Below, piece after piece: positions 33,533 to 42,833 of a stretch of DNA of 64,000 bases. This DNA is from Mesorhizobium sp. M3A.F.Ca.ET.080.04.2.1. GTDB lineage: Bacteria > Pseudomonadota > Alphaproteobacteria > Rhizobiales > Rhizobiaceae. Within the stretch, counting starts at the first letter, position 1. Each line of letters begins with the position of its first letter. The position numbers and the translations under genes are program-made. The notes below the pieces were generated by a model that was given only the letters and a program-made list of their open reading frames with translations, ran no database searches and was not told the origin of the DNA. The stretch is from NCBI RefSeq assembly GCF_003952525.1, contig NZ_CP034451.1, forward strand, positions 2,976,001 through 3,040,000, given 5' to 3'.

Positions 33533-34396
33533 ATGGATATGATGAAAGTGGCCGAGCGAACCTACTATGCACCGCATGGCGGCCATCCCGGTCAGAACGA
33601 GCTTTTGACGGGACGCGCTGTCTTCACCGAGGCCTATGCGGTCATCCCAAAGGGCGTGATGCAGGATATCGTCACCAGCCCGCTGCCGTTCTGGGACCAG
33701 ACCAGAGCCTGGATCATCGCGCGGCCGCTCTCCGGCTTTGCCGAGACGTTTTCGCAATACATCGTCGAAGTGCTGCCCGGCGGCGGCAGTGACCGGCCGG
33801 AACTCGATACCGGCGCCGAGGGCGTGCTGTTCGTGGTCGAGGGCGAGCTCAGCGTTTCGCTTGACGGTAATACGCACGTGCTTGCCCCCGGCGGCTTCGC
33901 CTTCCTGCCGCCGGCAAGCGGCTGGACGGTGCGCAACGAGAGCACCACTGCCGTTCGCTTCCACTGGATCCGCAAGGCCTATGAAGCCGTCGATGGCCTC
34001 GACACACCGGAAGCCTTCTTCAGCAGCGACCAAGAGGTGACGCCGAGTCCGATGCCCGGCACGGAGGGCCGCTGGGCGACGACGCGCTTCGTCGACCCGG
34101 CCGACATGCGCCACGACATGCACGTCACCATCGTGACGCTCAAGCCAGGCGCGGTGATCCCCTTTGCCGAGACGCATGTGATGGAGCACGGGCTCTACGT
34201 GCTCGAAGGCAAGGCCGTCTACCGCCTCAACCAGGACTGGGTCGAGGTCGAGGCCGGCGACTTCATGTGGCTGCGCGCCTTCTGCCCGCAGGCCTGCTAT
34301 GCCGGCGGTCCCGGCAATTTCCGCTACCTGCTCTACAAGGACGTCAACCGCCACGCCAAGCTTGGCGGCGCCGCCCTTGGGGGCCGCGGGCGGTGA
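33533..34396 (+). CDS. allE: (S)-ureidoglycine aminohydrolase (bicupin, AllE/YlbA)
   Basis: A 287-residue double-cupin protein that releases ammonia from (S)-ureidoglycine to give (S)-ureidoglycolate; members bind Mn in the second cupin. Seen: AERTYYAPHGGHPGQ N-terminus, first cupin around FSQYIVEVLPGGG and PGGFAFLPPAS, second cupin HVTIVTLKPGAVIPFAETHVMEHGLYVLEGKAVYRL with the metal His/Glu set (E-T-H, M-E-H), and GDFMWLRAFCPQACYAGG. Ten bases after puuE-uraD; its stop overlaps the GTG start of allA. Confidence 0.92.
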   Translation: MDMMKVAERTYYAPHGGHPGQNELLTGRAVFTEAYAVIPKGVMQDIVTSPLPFWDQTRAWIIARPLSGFAETFSQYIVEVLPGGGSDRPELDTGAEGVLFVVEGELSVSLDGNTHVLAPGGFAFLPPASGWTVRNESTTAVRFHWIRKAYEAVDGLDTPEAFFSSDQEVTPSPMPGTEGRWATTRFVDPADMRHDMHVTIVTLKPGAVIPFAETHVMEHGLYVLEGKAVYRLNQDWVEVEAGDFMWLRAFCPQACYAGGPGNFRYLLYKDVNRHAKLGGAALGGRGR

Positions 34397-34884
34397 CCCG
34401 TATCGTCGCCCGGCCGCTGACGCGCGAAAACTTCGCGCCGTTCGGCGACGTCATCGACATGGGGGGCGACGACCGCTACCCGATCAATGGCGGCAAGGCG
34501 ATGCGCTATCACGACCTCGCCACGGCCGAGGCTGCCGGGCCGAATGCGCGCGTGCTGATCTCTATGGTGCGCGGCACGCCTTACGAGTTGCCGCTGAAGC
34601 TGACCATGGTCGAGCGCCATCCGCTGGGCAGCCAGGCTTTCATTCCATTGTCACCGCGCCCGTTCCTGGTTGTCGTGTGCCGTGACACCAAGGACGGACC
34701 GGGCGAACCGCATGCATTCATCACCGCGCCCGGACAGGGCATCAACTATCGCCGCAACCTCTGGCACGGCGTGCTGACGCCGATCGGCGAGGAGCAGGAT
34801 TTCCTGATCGTGGACCGTGGCGGCGAGGGGTCCAATCTCGAAGAGTTTCACTTCTCGCACCCTTACGAAATCCACCTTCCCTGA
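34393..34884 (+). CDS. allA: Ureidoglycolate lyase
   Basis: A 163-residue cupin-like enzyme that splits (S)-ureidoglycolate into glyoxylate and urea. Start is the GTG overlapping the allE stop (GTGA), giving VTRIVARPLTRENFAPFGDVID, the family N-terminus. Other family features: NARVLISMVRGTPYELPL, MVERHPLGSQAFIPLS, FITAPGQGINYRRNLWHGVL. The product glyoxylate could enter the glycerate route represented by the kinase at 19563. Confidence 0.93.
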   Translation: MTRIVARPLTRENFAPFGDVIDMGGDDRYPINGGKAMRYHDLATAEAAGPNARVLISMVRGTPYELPLKLTMVERHPLGSQAFIPLSPRPFLVVVCRDTKDGPGEPHAFITAPGQGINYRRNLWHGVLTPIGEEQDFLIVDRGGEGSNLEEFHFSHPYEIHLP

Positions 34885-34900
34885 AAGCCTCCGATTTCCC

Positions 34901-35494
34901 ATGACCGACATTTCGCTGATCGACCGCCTGCTCGACGTGATCGAGCTCGACATCGTGCCGAGGACGGCCGAAGGCGTTGCCCACGGCAACAAGCTCTTCG
35001 GCGCCGCGATCCTCCGAAAAAGCGATCGCTCGCTGGTGCTCGCCGAAACCAACAATGAGATCGAAAACCCGCTCTGGCATGGCGAGGTGCATTGCCTGAA
35101 GCGCTTCTACGAAATGCCGAGGGCCGAGCGTGTCGACACCAAGGATGCGCTTTTCATCGCCACGCACGAGCCCTGCTCGCTCTGCCTGTCGGCGATCACC
35201 TGGACCGGCTTCGACAATTTCTACTATCTCTTCAGCCATGAGGATTCGCGCGACAGCTTCGCCATCCCGCATGATTTGAAGATCCTGAAGGAGGTCTTCA
35301 CCCTCGATCCCGGCGGCTACAATGCGGAGAACGCCTACTGGAAGAGTTTTTCGATCCGCAGGCTGGTGCGCGCTTTGCCCGAAGCCGATCGCAAGCGGCT
35401 GGAGGCGCGTATCGGCCAGATCTCGGCACGCTATGACGAACTCTCCGGCACCTATCAGGCGAGCAAGAGCGAGAACGATATTCCGTTGAACTGA
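34901..35494 (+). CDS. CMP/dCMP-type zinc deaminase family protein of the ureide operon
   Basis: A 197-residue member of the cytidine/deoxycytidylate deaminase superfamily. The zinc site is H60-G61-E62 (WHGEVHCL), with the usual HAE changed to HGE, and P91-C92-S-L-C95 (EPCSLCLSAIT). The C-terminal ~80 residues are longer than in tRNA or guanine deaminases. The substrate is unknown; being 17 bases behind allA, a purine or ureide-related amine is the natural guess (a second guanine/adenine-like deaminase), but guaD already covers guanine. Start ATG at 34901 is chosen by family length; no strong ribosome-binding site is seen. Confidence 0.85.
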   Translation: MTDISLIDRLLDVIELDIVPRTAEGVAHGNKLFGAAILRKSDRSLVLAETNNEIENPLWHGEVHCLKRFYEMPRAERVDTKDALFIATHEPCSLCLSAITWTGFDNFYYLFSHEDSRDSFAIPHDLKILKEVFTLDPGGYNAENAYWKSFSIRRLVRALPEADRKRLEARIGQISARYDELSGTYQASKSENDIPLN

Positions 35495-35577
35495 GAGTTG
35501 ACCAGGAACTGAGTTGACCAGCCGATTTCGCCGGCTGGCCCATGACGCGGCGCCGGCGGCTCCACCATGTGCTTGCC

Positions 35578-37563
35578 ATGAAAACCGTCACTGAATTCCC
35601 CCGCAAGGTCGTCGAATTTCCCGATATGGGCATCGTCATGCCGGATGGCTGCCGGCTATCGGCGCGGGTCTGGATGCCGCAGGATGCGGCCGACGATCCG
35701 GTGCCGGCGATCCTCGAGCACCTGCCCTACCGCAAGCGCGACGGAACGATCCTGCGCGATCAACTGACCCATCCCTATTTCGCCGGCCACGGCTACGCCT
35801 CGATCCGCGTCGACATGCGCGGCAACGGCGATTCCGAAGGGCTGATGGACGACGAATATTCCGAGCAGGAACTGCAGGACGCCTGCGACGTCATCGCTTG
35901 GGCGGCCGCGCAGCCTTGGTGCAACGGCAATATCGGCATGATGGGCATCTCCTGGGGCGGCTTCAACTGCCTGCAAGTGGCGGCGAAGCAGCCGGCGGCG
36001 CTCAAGGCGGTGATCAGCCTGTGCTCGACGGTGGACCGCTATGCCGACGACATCCACTACAAGGGCGGCTGCCTGCTGCTGGAGAATTTCGGCTGGGCCT
36101 CGACGATGCTTTCCTATTCGTCGCGGCCGCCGGATCCGCTGATTGCCGGCGGCAACCGCTGGCGCGATCTTTGGCTTAACCGGCTGGAGAACCAGCCGTT
36201 CCTGGGGCCGCTATGGCTCAGCCACCAGCATCGCGATGATTATTGGAAACGCGGCTCGATCTGCGAGGATTTTTCGGCCGTCCATGCGGCGGTGCTGTCG
36301 ATCGGGGGCTGGCATGACGGCTACCGCAACACGATCTCGCACTTGGTCACCAACATCCAGTCGCCGGTCAAAGGCATCGTCGGCCCCTGGATCCACAAAT
36401 ACCCGCACTACGCGGCCCCCAAGCCGGCCATCGGCTTCCTGCAGGAGGCGCTGCGCTGGTGGGACCGCTGGTTGAAGGGCGAGGAGACCGGCGTCGAGCA
36501 CGACCCCGACTACCGCGCCTATGTGATGGACAGCGTTCGGCCCGCCCGGTGGCACCCGAAGCGGCCGGGCCGCTGGATTGCGGAACAGGAGTGGCCGTCG
36601 CCCATCATCAAGGTCGAGGCGGTCGAGCTCATCCCGGAGGGTACCAGACCTTCGATTTTGGCGTCCCCGCAGACCTGCGGGCTCGCCGGCGGCGAATATT
36701 TTCCGTTCACCTTCGGGCCGGAACTGCCGGGCGACCAGCGTTCCGACGACGCATTGTCGGTGTGCTTCGATCAGCCGGAACTCGAGGCGGCGATCGACAT
36801 CGTCGGCGCGCCGGAGCTTGAAGTCCGGGTCGCCTCCGATCGCCGTCAGGCGAACATCGCGGTCCGGCTCTGCGACGTCCATCCCGACGGCGCCTCGGAA
36901 CTGATCTCCTATGGCGTGCTCAACCTCACGCATCGCAACTCGCATGAATTCCCGGAAGCGCTGGTACCGGGCGAGACCGTCTCGGCGCGCGTCGTGCTCG
37001 ACCAGTGCGCCTACCGGATGCCGGCCGGCCACCGGCTGAGGATCGCGGTTTCCAATGCCTACTGGCCCATGATCTGGCCATCGCCCGAGCCGGTGCGTCT
37101 CGAGCTTTCGAAGGCGACACTCAAGCTGCCGCTGCGCCCGCTGGCGAAAGGCGACGAGACCTCCTTCGCCGACCCGGAAGGCGCCACGCCCTGGGCAACG
37201 GAAACGCTCAGGCCGACCAATTCCGAGCGCCGTGTCGAGCGCAACGAAAAGACCGGTGTGGTCACGCTCGCCATAACCGACGATTTCGGCGAGGTGCGCG
37301 ACCTGGAACATGGACTGGTCCATGGCAGCATCGTCCGGGAGATCTGGACGATCCATCCCGACGATCCGCTGTCGGCGACGGGAAGCACCCATTGGACGCA
37401 AACGTTGTCGCGAAATGAATGGTGGGTGCGGACCGAGACCTTTGCCGAGATGCGCGCGAACGCGCAAAATTTCATGCTCAAGGCCAGAATCGAGGCCTAT
37501 GAGGGAGAAACTTTGGTTTTCGAGCGCGACTTCGAGCAGACGATTCCCCGCGCCCTCGTCTGA
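35578..37563 (+). CDS. CocE/NonD-family alpha/beta hydrolase (X-Pro dipeptidyl-peptidase S15-like)
   Basis: A 661-residue serine hydrolase. The N-terminal alpha/beta-hydrolase domain has the nucleophile elbow GISWGGF (Ser within G-x-S-x-G) at about residue 127, and the C-terminal part is the jelly-roll domain typical of CocE/PepX. Such enzymes hydrolyse esters or amides, sometimes acylated amino compounds or prolyl dipeptides. No signal peptide is visible, so it is probably cytoplasmic. Start ATG 35578 (MKTVTEFP) is preferred to 35542. It lies 83 bases after the deaminase and 148 before a dipeptide-type transporter, suggesting uptake and cleavage of a peptide-like or amide compound. Confidence 0.88.
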   Translation: MKTVTEFPRKVVEFPDMGIVMPDGCRLSARVWMPQDAADDPVPAILEHLPYRKRDGTILRDQLTHPYFAGHGYASIRVDMRGNGDSEGLMDDEYSEQELQDACDVIAWAAAQPWCNGNIGMMGISWGGFNCLQVAAKQPAALKAVISLCSTVDRYADDIHYKGGCLLLENFGWASTMLSYSSRPPDPLIAGGNRWRDLWLNRLENQPFLGPLWLSHQHRDDYWKRGSICEDFSAVHAAVLSIGGWHDGYRNTISHLVTNIQSPVKGIVGPWIHKYPHYAAPKPAIGFLQEALRWWDRWLKGEETGVEHDPDYRAYVMDSVRPARWHPKRPGRWIAEQEWPSPIIKVEAVELIPEGTRPSILASPQTCGLAGGEYFPFTFGPELPGDQRSDDALSVCFDQPELEAAIDIVGAPELEVRVASDRRQANIAVRLCDVHPDGASELISYGVLNLTHRNSHEFPEALVPGETVSARVVLDQCAYRMPAGHRLRIAVSNAYWPMIWPSPEPVRLELSKATLKLPLRPLAKGDETSFADPEGATPWATETLRPTNSERRVERNEKTGVVTLAITDDFGEVRDLEHGLVHGSIVREIWTIHPDDPLSATGSTHWTQTLSRNEWWVRTETFAEMRANAQNFMLKARIEAYEGETLVFERDFEQTIPRALV

Positions 37564-37711
37564 GCGCTGGCAAAGTTAGTCCAATTGCGACGCGCCATTT
37601 ACGCCACGGTATGTCGCATTCGGTCTTGTTACAGCTTTCCGTTGCGGTCATTATCCTCACAAGAACAAGAAACGACCGCATGGTCGAACCATCAGAGTGA
37701 GGAACCAAAAC

Positions 37712-39298
37712 ATGTCCAATGAACTCGACTATCTCAGCCGTCGCGTCGCTGCCGGCAAGCTCAGCCGCCGTGACTTTCTCGGCCGCGCCGCCGCCCTCGG
37801 CATCAGCGCGCCCTTCGCCAATTCGCTGCTTTCGAGCGCGGCTCGCGCCGCCGGTCCCGTCAAGGGCGGCACGCTGAAGGCCGGCCTCGTCGGCGGCGAG
37901 TCCACCAACAGCCTCGATCCGGCGCTGATGATGACGCAGGTGCCGTTCGCCTTCGGCAAATGCTGGGGCGAAATGATCGTCGAGCTGTCGCCCGACGGCA
38001 AGCTCGAGAACCGCATCGCCGAGGAGATCGGCTCGTCCGACGACGCCAAGGTGTGGACACTGAAGATCCGCGACGGCGTCGAATTCCACAACGGCAAGAC
38101 CGTGACCGCGCAGGACGTCGCAGCGACGCTGGAGCGCCATTCCGACGAGAAGTCGAAGTCCGGCGCGCTGGGCTACATGAAGGGCATCGAGACCATCAAG
38201 GCCAACGGCAAGGAAGTCGTGCTGACGCTGAAGGAGGCCAATGCCGATCTTCCCTATTTGCTCAGCGACTATCACCTGATCGTCCAGCCGAACGGCGGCA
38301 AGGACAAGCCCGATGCGGGTATCAGCGCCGGTCCGTACAAGGTCAAGGTCAACGAGCCCGGCGTGCGCCATGTCGGCGAGCGCTTCGCCAACTACTGGCA
38401 GGGCGACAAGATGGGCCACGCCGACCAGATCGAAGTCGTCGTCATCAACGACGCGACGGCGCGCACGGCGGCCCTGCAGGGCGGCCAGGTCAACATGATC
38501 AACCGCGTCGAGCCGAAGATCGTCGACCTGATCAAGCGCGTGCCGGGCGTCACCATCCGCAACCACTCCGGTCCCGGCCACTACGTGTTCATCATGCACT
38601 GCAACACGGCGCCGTTCGACAACAACGACCTCAGGATGGCGCTGAAGCTGGCGATCGACCGCGAGGAGATGCTGAACAAGGTGCTGCGCGGCTATGGATC
38701 GCTCGGCAACGACTTCCCCATCAATGCGTCTTACCCGCTGTTCACAGAGATCGAGCAGCGCAAGTACGATCCCGACAAGGCCAAGTTCCACTACAAGAAG
38801 TCGGGCCATGACGGTTCGATTCTTCTCAGGACGTCGGACGTCGCCTTCCCCGGGGCCGTCGATGCCTCGCAGCTCTATCAGCAGAGCGCGGCCAAGGCCG
38901 GCATCAAGCTCGAGATCAAGCGCGAGCCCGGCGACGGCTACTGGAACGAGGTGTGGAACAAGCAGCCCTTCTGCGCCTCCTACTGGGGCGGCCGCTCGAC
39001 GCAGGACCAGATGTACTCGACAGCCTATCTGTCGAGCGCCGACTGGAACGACACCCGCTTCAAGCGCCCGGATTTCGACAAGATGGTGCTGGCGGCGCGC
39101 GCCGAGCTCGACGAGGCAAAGCGCAAGGCGATGTACCACGACATGGCCGTCATGGTGCGCGACGAAGGCGGTCTGATCCTGCCGATGTTCAACCAGTTCA
39201 TCGACGCGACCGGCCCCAAGGTGGGCGGCTGGGTCGACGATCCGCATCAGGAACTGAGCAACGGCTACGCTCTGGCAAAGTGCTGGCTCGAAGCCTGA
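37712..39298 (+). CDS. Dipeptide/oligopeptide-type ABC transporter substrate-binding protein, Tat-exported
   Basis: Periplasmic SBP_bac_5 family protein of 528 residues. N-terminal SRRDFLGRAAALG is a twin-arginine signal. Mature part: KGGTLKAGLVGGESTNSLDPA, the family motif region EEIGSSDDAKVWTLKIRDGVEFHNGKTVTAQDV, and the late DIRMALKLAIDREEM-like NNDLRMALKLAIDREEM. GAGTGAGGAACC precedes the ATG. It is the first gene of a five-gene transport operon. The ligand may be a peptide, opine or another amide; family membership does not decide. Confidence 0.92.
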   Translation: MSNELDYLSRRVAAGKLSRRDFLGRAAALGISAPFANSLLSSAARAAGPVKGGTLKAGLVGGESTNSLDPALMMTQVPFAFGKCWGEMIVELSPDGKLENRIAEEIGSSDDAKVWTLKIRDGVEFHNGKTVTAQDVAATLERHSDEKSKSGALGYMKGIETIKANGKEVVLTLKEANADLPYLLSDYHLIVQPNGGKDKPDAGISAGPYKVKVNEPGVRHVGERFANYWQGDKMGHADQIEVVVINDATARTAALQGGQVNMINRVEPKIVDLIKRVPGVTIRNHSGPGHYVFIMHCNTAPFDNNDLRMALKLAIDREEMLNKVLRGYGSLGNDFPINASYPLFTEIEQRKYDPDKAKFHYKKSGHDGSILLRTSDVAFPGAVDASQLYQQSAAKAGIKLEIKREPGDGYWNEVWNKQPFCASYWGGRSTQDQMYSTAYLSSADWNDTRFKRPDFDKMVLAARAELDEAKRKAMYHDMAVMVRDEGGLILPMFNQFIDATGPKVGGWVDDPHQELSNGYALAKCWLEA

Positions 39299-39314
39299 GC
39301 CTGGCCTTGCGGAG

Positions 39315-40274
39315 ATGTCCTCGCCCATCGTGAAACTGGTGGCCCAGCGCATTGCGCTGGGCATCCTCCTTCTGCTGGCCGTTTCGGTCCTGATCTTCGC
39401 CGGCACCCAGATCCTGCCCGGCGACGTCGCGCAAGCCATCCTCGGACAATCGGCGACGCCGGAGTCGCTCGCCAACCTGCGCGAGCAGCTCGGGCTTAAC
39501 CAGCCTGCCTATATCCGCTACTTTCACTGGCTGGGCGGCGTGCTCACCGGCGACCTCGGCACAGCCATGTCGAGCGGGCAGGACATAGCGACGTCGATCA
39601 AGGACCGGCTGTGGAACACGCTGTTCCTGGCGTTCTGGGCGGCGATCGTCGCCGTGCCGCTGGCCATCACGCTGGGACTGATCGCGGTGCGCTTCCGTAA
39701 TGGCTGGGTCGACAAGCTGATCTCCGGGCTGGCGCTCGCCTCGACTTCGTTCCCGGAATTCTTCATCGGCTATCTGCTGGTGTTCTACTTCGCGGTTCAG
39801 CACCAGTGGTTCCCCGCCATCTCCACCGTCTATGAAGGAATGCCGCTCGGCGAGCGCATACAGGCGATCGCGCTGCCGGCCTCGGCGCTGACGCTGGTGG
39901 TGCTTGCCCATATGATGCGCATGACGCGCGCTGCGATCCTGAACGTCATGCAATCGGCTTATGTCGAGACGGCCGAGCTCAAGGGTCTTTCCGCCTTTGC
40001 CGTCATCCGCAAGCATGCCTTCCCGAACGCCATCGCGCCGATCATCAACGTCGTCATGCTCAACCTTGCCTATCTCGTCGTCGGCGTCGTCGTGGTCGAG
40101 GTGATCTTCGTCTATCCGGGCATGGGCCAGTATCTCGTCGATCACGTCACCAAGCGCGACGTGCCGGTCGTGCAAGCGGTCGGGCTGATCTTTGCCGCGG
40201 TCTACATCAGCCTCAACATCATTGCGGACATTGCGGCGATCGTCGCCAATCCGCGTCTCAGGCATCCGAAGTAG
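39315..40274 (+). CDS. Dipeptide-type ABC transporter permease (DppB-like)
   Basis: Inner-membrane permease of 319 residues with about six membrane segments. N-terminal QRIALGILLLLAVSVLIFAGTQILPGD is the DppB/OppB signature helix, then AILGQSATPESLANLREQLGLNQP; the EAA loop appears as ETAELKGLSAFAVIRKHAFPNAIAP. Sixteen bases after the binding protein. Pairs with the next permease to form the channel. Confidence 0.92.
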   Translation: MSSPIVKLVAQRIALGILLLLAVSVLIFAGTQILPGDVAQAILGQSATPESLANLREQLGLNQPAYIRYFHWLGGVLTGDLGTAMSSGQDIATSIKDRLWNTLFLAFWAAIVAVPLAITLGLIAVRFRNGWVDKLISGLALASTSFPEFFIGYLLVFYFAVQHQWFPAISTVYEGMPLGERIQAIALPASALTLVVLAHMMRMTRAAILNVMQSAYVETAELKGLSAFAVIRKHAFPNAIAPIINVVMLNLAYLVVGVVVVEVIFVYPGMGQYLVDHVTKRDVPVVQAVGLIFAAVYISLNIIADIAAIVANPRLRHPK

Positions 40275-40286
40275 GGGGCGACCGAT

Positions 40287-41111
40287 ATGCTCGATATCAG
40301 ACGCATCCCCATCCCCGCTCTTGTCGGCGTCGTGCTAACAACGCTATTCGTGCTTATGGCGGTCTTTGCGCCCTGGATCGCGCCGCACGGCAATGCCGAG
40401 ATCATTGGCGACGTCTGGGGGCCGATGTCGTCGGCCCACTGGCTGGGCACCGACAATCTCGGCCGTGACCTGCTGTCGCGCATGATCTACGGCGCCCGCA
40501 TCACGCTGTTCATCGCGGTGCTGGCCACCGCGCTGTCCTTCTCGGTCGGCGCCATCCTTGGCTTTTCGGCCGCGGTGTTCGGCGGCTGGTTCGACACGAT
40601 CCTGTCGCGCCTCGTCGACCTCCTGATGTCGATCCCGACACTGATCATGGGCCTGGTGGTGCTCTCGGTGCTGCCAACCAATCTGGTGACGCTGATCCTG
40701 GTGATGGGCGTTCTCGACTCCACCCGCGTCTATCGCCTTTCGCGCGCAGTCGCCGTCGACATCAACGTCATGGATTATGTCGAGGCCGCCAAGCTGCGCG
40801 GTGAAGGCAGCGGCTGGATCATCTTCCGCGAGATCCTGCCCAACGCATTATCGCCGCTCGTCTCGGAGCTGGGGCTGCGTTTCATTTATGCGGTGCTGTT
40901 CTTGTCGACGCTTTCCTTCCTCGGCCTCGGCGTGCAGCCGCCGGATGCCGATTGGGGCGGCATGGTGAAGGAGAACAAGGACGGCATCGTGTTTGGCATT
41001 CCGGCCGCGCTGATCCCGGCCGCGGCGATCGCGGCGCTGGCGATCTCGGTCAATCTCGTGGCCGACTGGGTGCTCAACCGCACGACGAGCCTGAAGGGAG
41101 GGCGCGGCTGA
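40287..41111 (+). CDS. Dipeptide-type ABC transporter permease (DppC-like)
   Basis: Second channel subunit, 274 residues. DppC/OppC features: HWLGTDNLGRDLLSRMIYGARITL near residue 50-70 and the EAA loop DYVEAAKLRGEGSGWIIFREILPNALSP, then the FLSTLSFLGLGVQPPDADWGGM region before the last helix. Twelve bases behind DppB-like gene and overlapping the ATPase start (TGATG), so one operon. Confidence 0.92.
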   Translation: MLDIRRIPIPALVGVVLTTLFVLMAVFAPWIAPHGNAEIIGDVWGPMSSAHWLGTDNLGRDLLSRMIYGARITLFIAVLATALSFSVGAILGFSAAVFGGWFDTILSRLVDLLMSIPTLIMGLVVLSVLPTNLVTLILVMGVLDSTRVYRLSRAVAVDINVMDYVEAAKLRGEGSGWIIFREILPNALSPLVSELGLRFIYAVLFLSTLSFLGLGVQPPDADWGGMVKENKDGIVFGIPAALIPAAAIAALAISVNLVADWVLNRTTSLKGGRG

Positions 41112-42766
41112 TGGCTGACGGCAAAGCGAAGTCAGGCCTTCTGCTCGATATCCGCAATCTGCGCATCGAAGCGACGGTCTATCCGCCCGGCGAGGCGCCG
41201 AAGACCATCACGCTCGTCCACGACGTTTCGCTGACGCTGGAAAAGGGCAAGGTGCTCGGCCTGATCGGCGAATCCGGCGCCGGCAAGTCGACCATCGGCC
41301 TGTCGTCCATGGGCTATGGCCGCGGCGGCGTGCGCATCACCGGCGGCGAGGTGATCCTCAACGGCCGCGACATCATGAAGGGTGGCAAGGAAGGCTTCCG
41401 CAAGCTGCGCGGGCGCGAGGTCTGCTATGTCGCGCAATCGGCGGCCGCCGCCTTCAATCCGGCGCACCGGCTGATGGACCAGGTGGTGGAAGCGGCGCTT
41501 CTGCACGGCACGGCGACGCGGGCCGAAGCGGAGAAGCGTGCCGTGGCCCTGTTCAAGAAGCTCAGCCTGCCCAATCCCGAAACGATCGGCCAGCGCTTCC
41601 CGCACCAGGTCTCGGGCGGGCAGCTGCAGCGCGTGATGACGGCGATGGCGCTGTGCTCGGAGCCGGACTTGATCGTCTTCGACGAGCCGACCACGGCGCT
41701 GGACGTGACGACGCAGATCGACGTGCTGGCGGCGATCAAGGATGCCATCCGCGACACCCATGTGGCGGCGCTCTACATCACCCACGACCTCGCGGTGGTC
41801 GCGCAGGTGGCCGACGAGATCATGGTGCTGCGTCACGGCCGGCTGGTCGAATGGGGCGGCACCCGCCAGATCATCAAGGAGCCGCGGCAGGAATACACCA
41901 ACGCGCTGGTCTCGGTGCATGAGATCAAGCATGACGAGCAGCAGCCGGGCAACGCGCCGATGCTGTCGGTGAAGAACGTGACGGCTGCCTATGGCGGCGG
42001 CCACATCAAGGTGCTGAAGAATGTTTCCGTCGATATCTTTCCCGGCCAGACGCTGGCGGTGGTCGGCGAGAGCGGCTCAGGCAAGTCAACGCTGGCGCGC
42101 GCCATAACCGGCCTGCTGCCGCCCGAGCAGGGCAGCGTCGTGTTCGACGGCCGCACGCTCGGCAACCGGCTGGCCGACAGGCCGAAGGAAGATTTGCGCC
42201 AGCTGCAGATGATCTACCAGATGGCGGACGTGGCGATGAACCCGCGCCAGACGGTGGGCACCATCATCGGCCGGCCGCTGGAGTTCTACTTCGGCATCAA
42301 GGGCCGCGAGCGCGACAAGCGCGTAACCGAACTGCTCGACCAGATCGAGATGGGCAAGGGTTTCGTCGACCGCTACCCGGCCGAGCTTTCCGGCGGCCAG
42401 AAGCAGCGCGTCTGCATCGCCCGCTCGCTGGCGGCCAAGCCGAAGCTGATCATCTGCGACGAGGTGACGTCGGCACTCGACCCGCTGGTCGCCAACGGCA
42501 TCCTCAAACTCTTGCTCAACCTGCAGCAGGTCGAGAAGGTCGCCTATCTCTTCATCACCCACGATCTGGCGACGGTGAAGTCGATCGCCGACTCCATCGC
42601 GGTGATGTATCGCGGTGAGGTGGTCCGCTATGGCTCGAAGAGCAAGGTGCTGACGCCGCCCTTCGATGCATATACGGACCTCCTTCTGTCCTCCGTTCCG
42701 GAGATGGAGATTGGCTGGCTCGAGAAGGCCATCTCGGGGCGGCGCATGGCGAGCGCCGGCAACTAG
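41111..42766 (+). CDS. Fused double ATPase subunit (DppD-DppF) of dipeptide-type ABC transporter
   Basis: A 551-residue protein with two complete ABC ATPase domains, replacing the separate DppD and DppF. First domain: Walker A GESGAGKST, signature VSGGQLQRV, Walker B LIVFDEPTTALD. Second domain: GESGSGKST, LSGGQKQRV, Walker B LIICDEVTSALD. In this family the two ATPases form a heterodimer; here they sit in one chain. The last gene of the transporter; the phosphatase-like gene follows after 67 bases. Confidence 0.93.
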   Translation: MADGKAKSGLLLDIRNLRIEATVYPPGEAPKTITLVHDVSLTLEKGKVLGLIGESGAGKSTIGLSSMGYGRGGVRITGGEVILNGRDIMKGGKEGFRKLRGREVCYVAQSAAAAFNPAHRLMDQVVEAALLHGTATRAEAEKRAVALFKKLSLPNPETIGQRFPHQVSGGQLQRVMTAMALCSEPDLIVFDEPTTALDVTTQIDVLAAIKDAIRDTHVAALYITHDLAVVAQVADEIMVLRHGRLVEWGGTRQIIKEPRQEYTNALVSVHEIKHDEQQPGNAPMLSVKNVTAAYGGGHIKVLKNVSVDIFPGQTLAVVGESGSGKSTLARAITGLLPPEQGSVVFDGRTLGNRLADRPKEDLRQLQMIYQMADVAMNPRQTVGTIIGRPLEFYFGIKGRERDKRVTELLDQIEMGKGFVDRYPAELSGGQKQRVCIARSLAAKPKLIICDEVTSALDPLVANGILKLLLNLQQVEKVAYLFITHDLATVKSIADSIAVMYRGEVVRYGSKSKVLTPPFDAYTDLLLSSVPEMEIGWLEKAISGRRMASAGN

Positions 42767-42833
42767 GGCCCAGGTCTTTCTCAGCGTTTGGACCTGATCA
42801 TTCGGCCCAGACGCAGCCCTCTCGCAAGCCCGC

